A stretch of DNA of 44,980 nucleotides from NCBI GenBank assembly GCA_019748065.1, contig JAIEQB010000015.1, positions 1-44,980 on the forward strand, written 5' to 3'. Shown here piece after piece: positions 44,974-44,980 of the stretch. Under the pieces are notes generated by a model, which did not search any database, was not told the origin of the DNA, and saw only the letters and a list, made by a program, of their open reading frames with translations. The DNA is from Alphaproteobacteria bacterium (GTDB taxonomy: Bacteria; Pseudomonadota; Alphaproteobacteria; UBA9655). A program made the position numbers and the translations under genes. The first letter of the stretch is position 1. Each line of letters starts with the position of its first letter.

Positions 44974-44980
44974 ATGCAGA
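44974..44980 (+). CDS. Partial CDS starting at the right edge
   Basis: AAAGGA lies 7 nt before an ATG at 44974, giving the start of a gene divergent from ompR/envZ that runs out of the window after two codons. Identity cannot be determined. Confidence 0.35.

Overview
The window reads as chromosomal DNA of a low-GC, host-associated alphaproteobacterium, most likely a Holosporales- or Caedibacter-like endosymbiont lineage. Support comes from the AT-rich sequence, the sdhE-mfd and monothiol glutaredoxin-BolA neighbour pairs, an L21 with a long K/A/P tail, an envZ/ompR-type pair, a standalone protein resembling DnaA domain I, and secreted repeat proteins. The taxon is inference. I found no rRNA, tRNA, CRISPR array, transposase or phage gene.

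Layout. 1-3.4 kb: a compact type VI secretion tip cassette (VgrG, MORN-repeat protein, PAAR-like cap), translationally coupled and without other T6SS genes. 3.3-9.5 kb: threonine ammonia-lyase, a POT-family transporter, a probable haem-oxygenase-like diiron protein, a LysR regulator, a gene-poor AT-rich gap with hairpins, and the DnaA domain I-like protein. 9.5-16.4 kb (minus strand): glutaredoxin, BolA, a DsbA-like oxidoreductase, a phosphoribosyltransferase, a CBS-domain protein, an NhaC antiporter with its LysR neighbour, MiaA, and a concentrative nucleoside transporter. 16.5-23.4 kb (plus strand): rmuC, a DUF4139 protein, dgkA, sdhE and mfd, with a terminator after mfd. 23.5-27.8 kb: a patatin/DUF3734 protein facing a nitrate/sulfonate-type ABC transporter (ATPase plus double permease).

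27.8-35.7 kb: a gap with a possible eroded ORF and a long palindrome, then rplU-rpmA-obgE and a 2TM protein. Next come a secreted repeat protein ending in a HicA-like domain, methylmalonyl-CoA mutase and a TlpA-type thioredoxin. 35.7-39.8 kb: a small lipoprotein, a DUF2059 protein, the decayed remains of a Fic-type gene, and acetyl-CoA synthetase preceded by a coupled 35-codon ORF. 39.9-42.8 kb: a three-gene set (N-acetyl sugar amidotransferase, HisF2-like, HisH2-like) predicted to put an acetamidino group on a surface sugar rather than to make histidine. 42.8-44.9 kb: an EnvZ/OmpR-like two-component pair, divergent from a gene that begins at the right edge.

As a whole the window combines housekeeping genes with host-facing functions: T6SS tip, peptide and nucleoside uptake, surface sugar modification and secreted proteins. 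It also shows gene decay. The observations most worth following are the secreted TPR protein with the HicA-like domain, the HisF2/HisH2/amidotransferase cassette, the DnaA domain I-like protein, the eroded Fic gene with its amber codon, and the small ORF whose stop overlaps the acs start.
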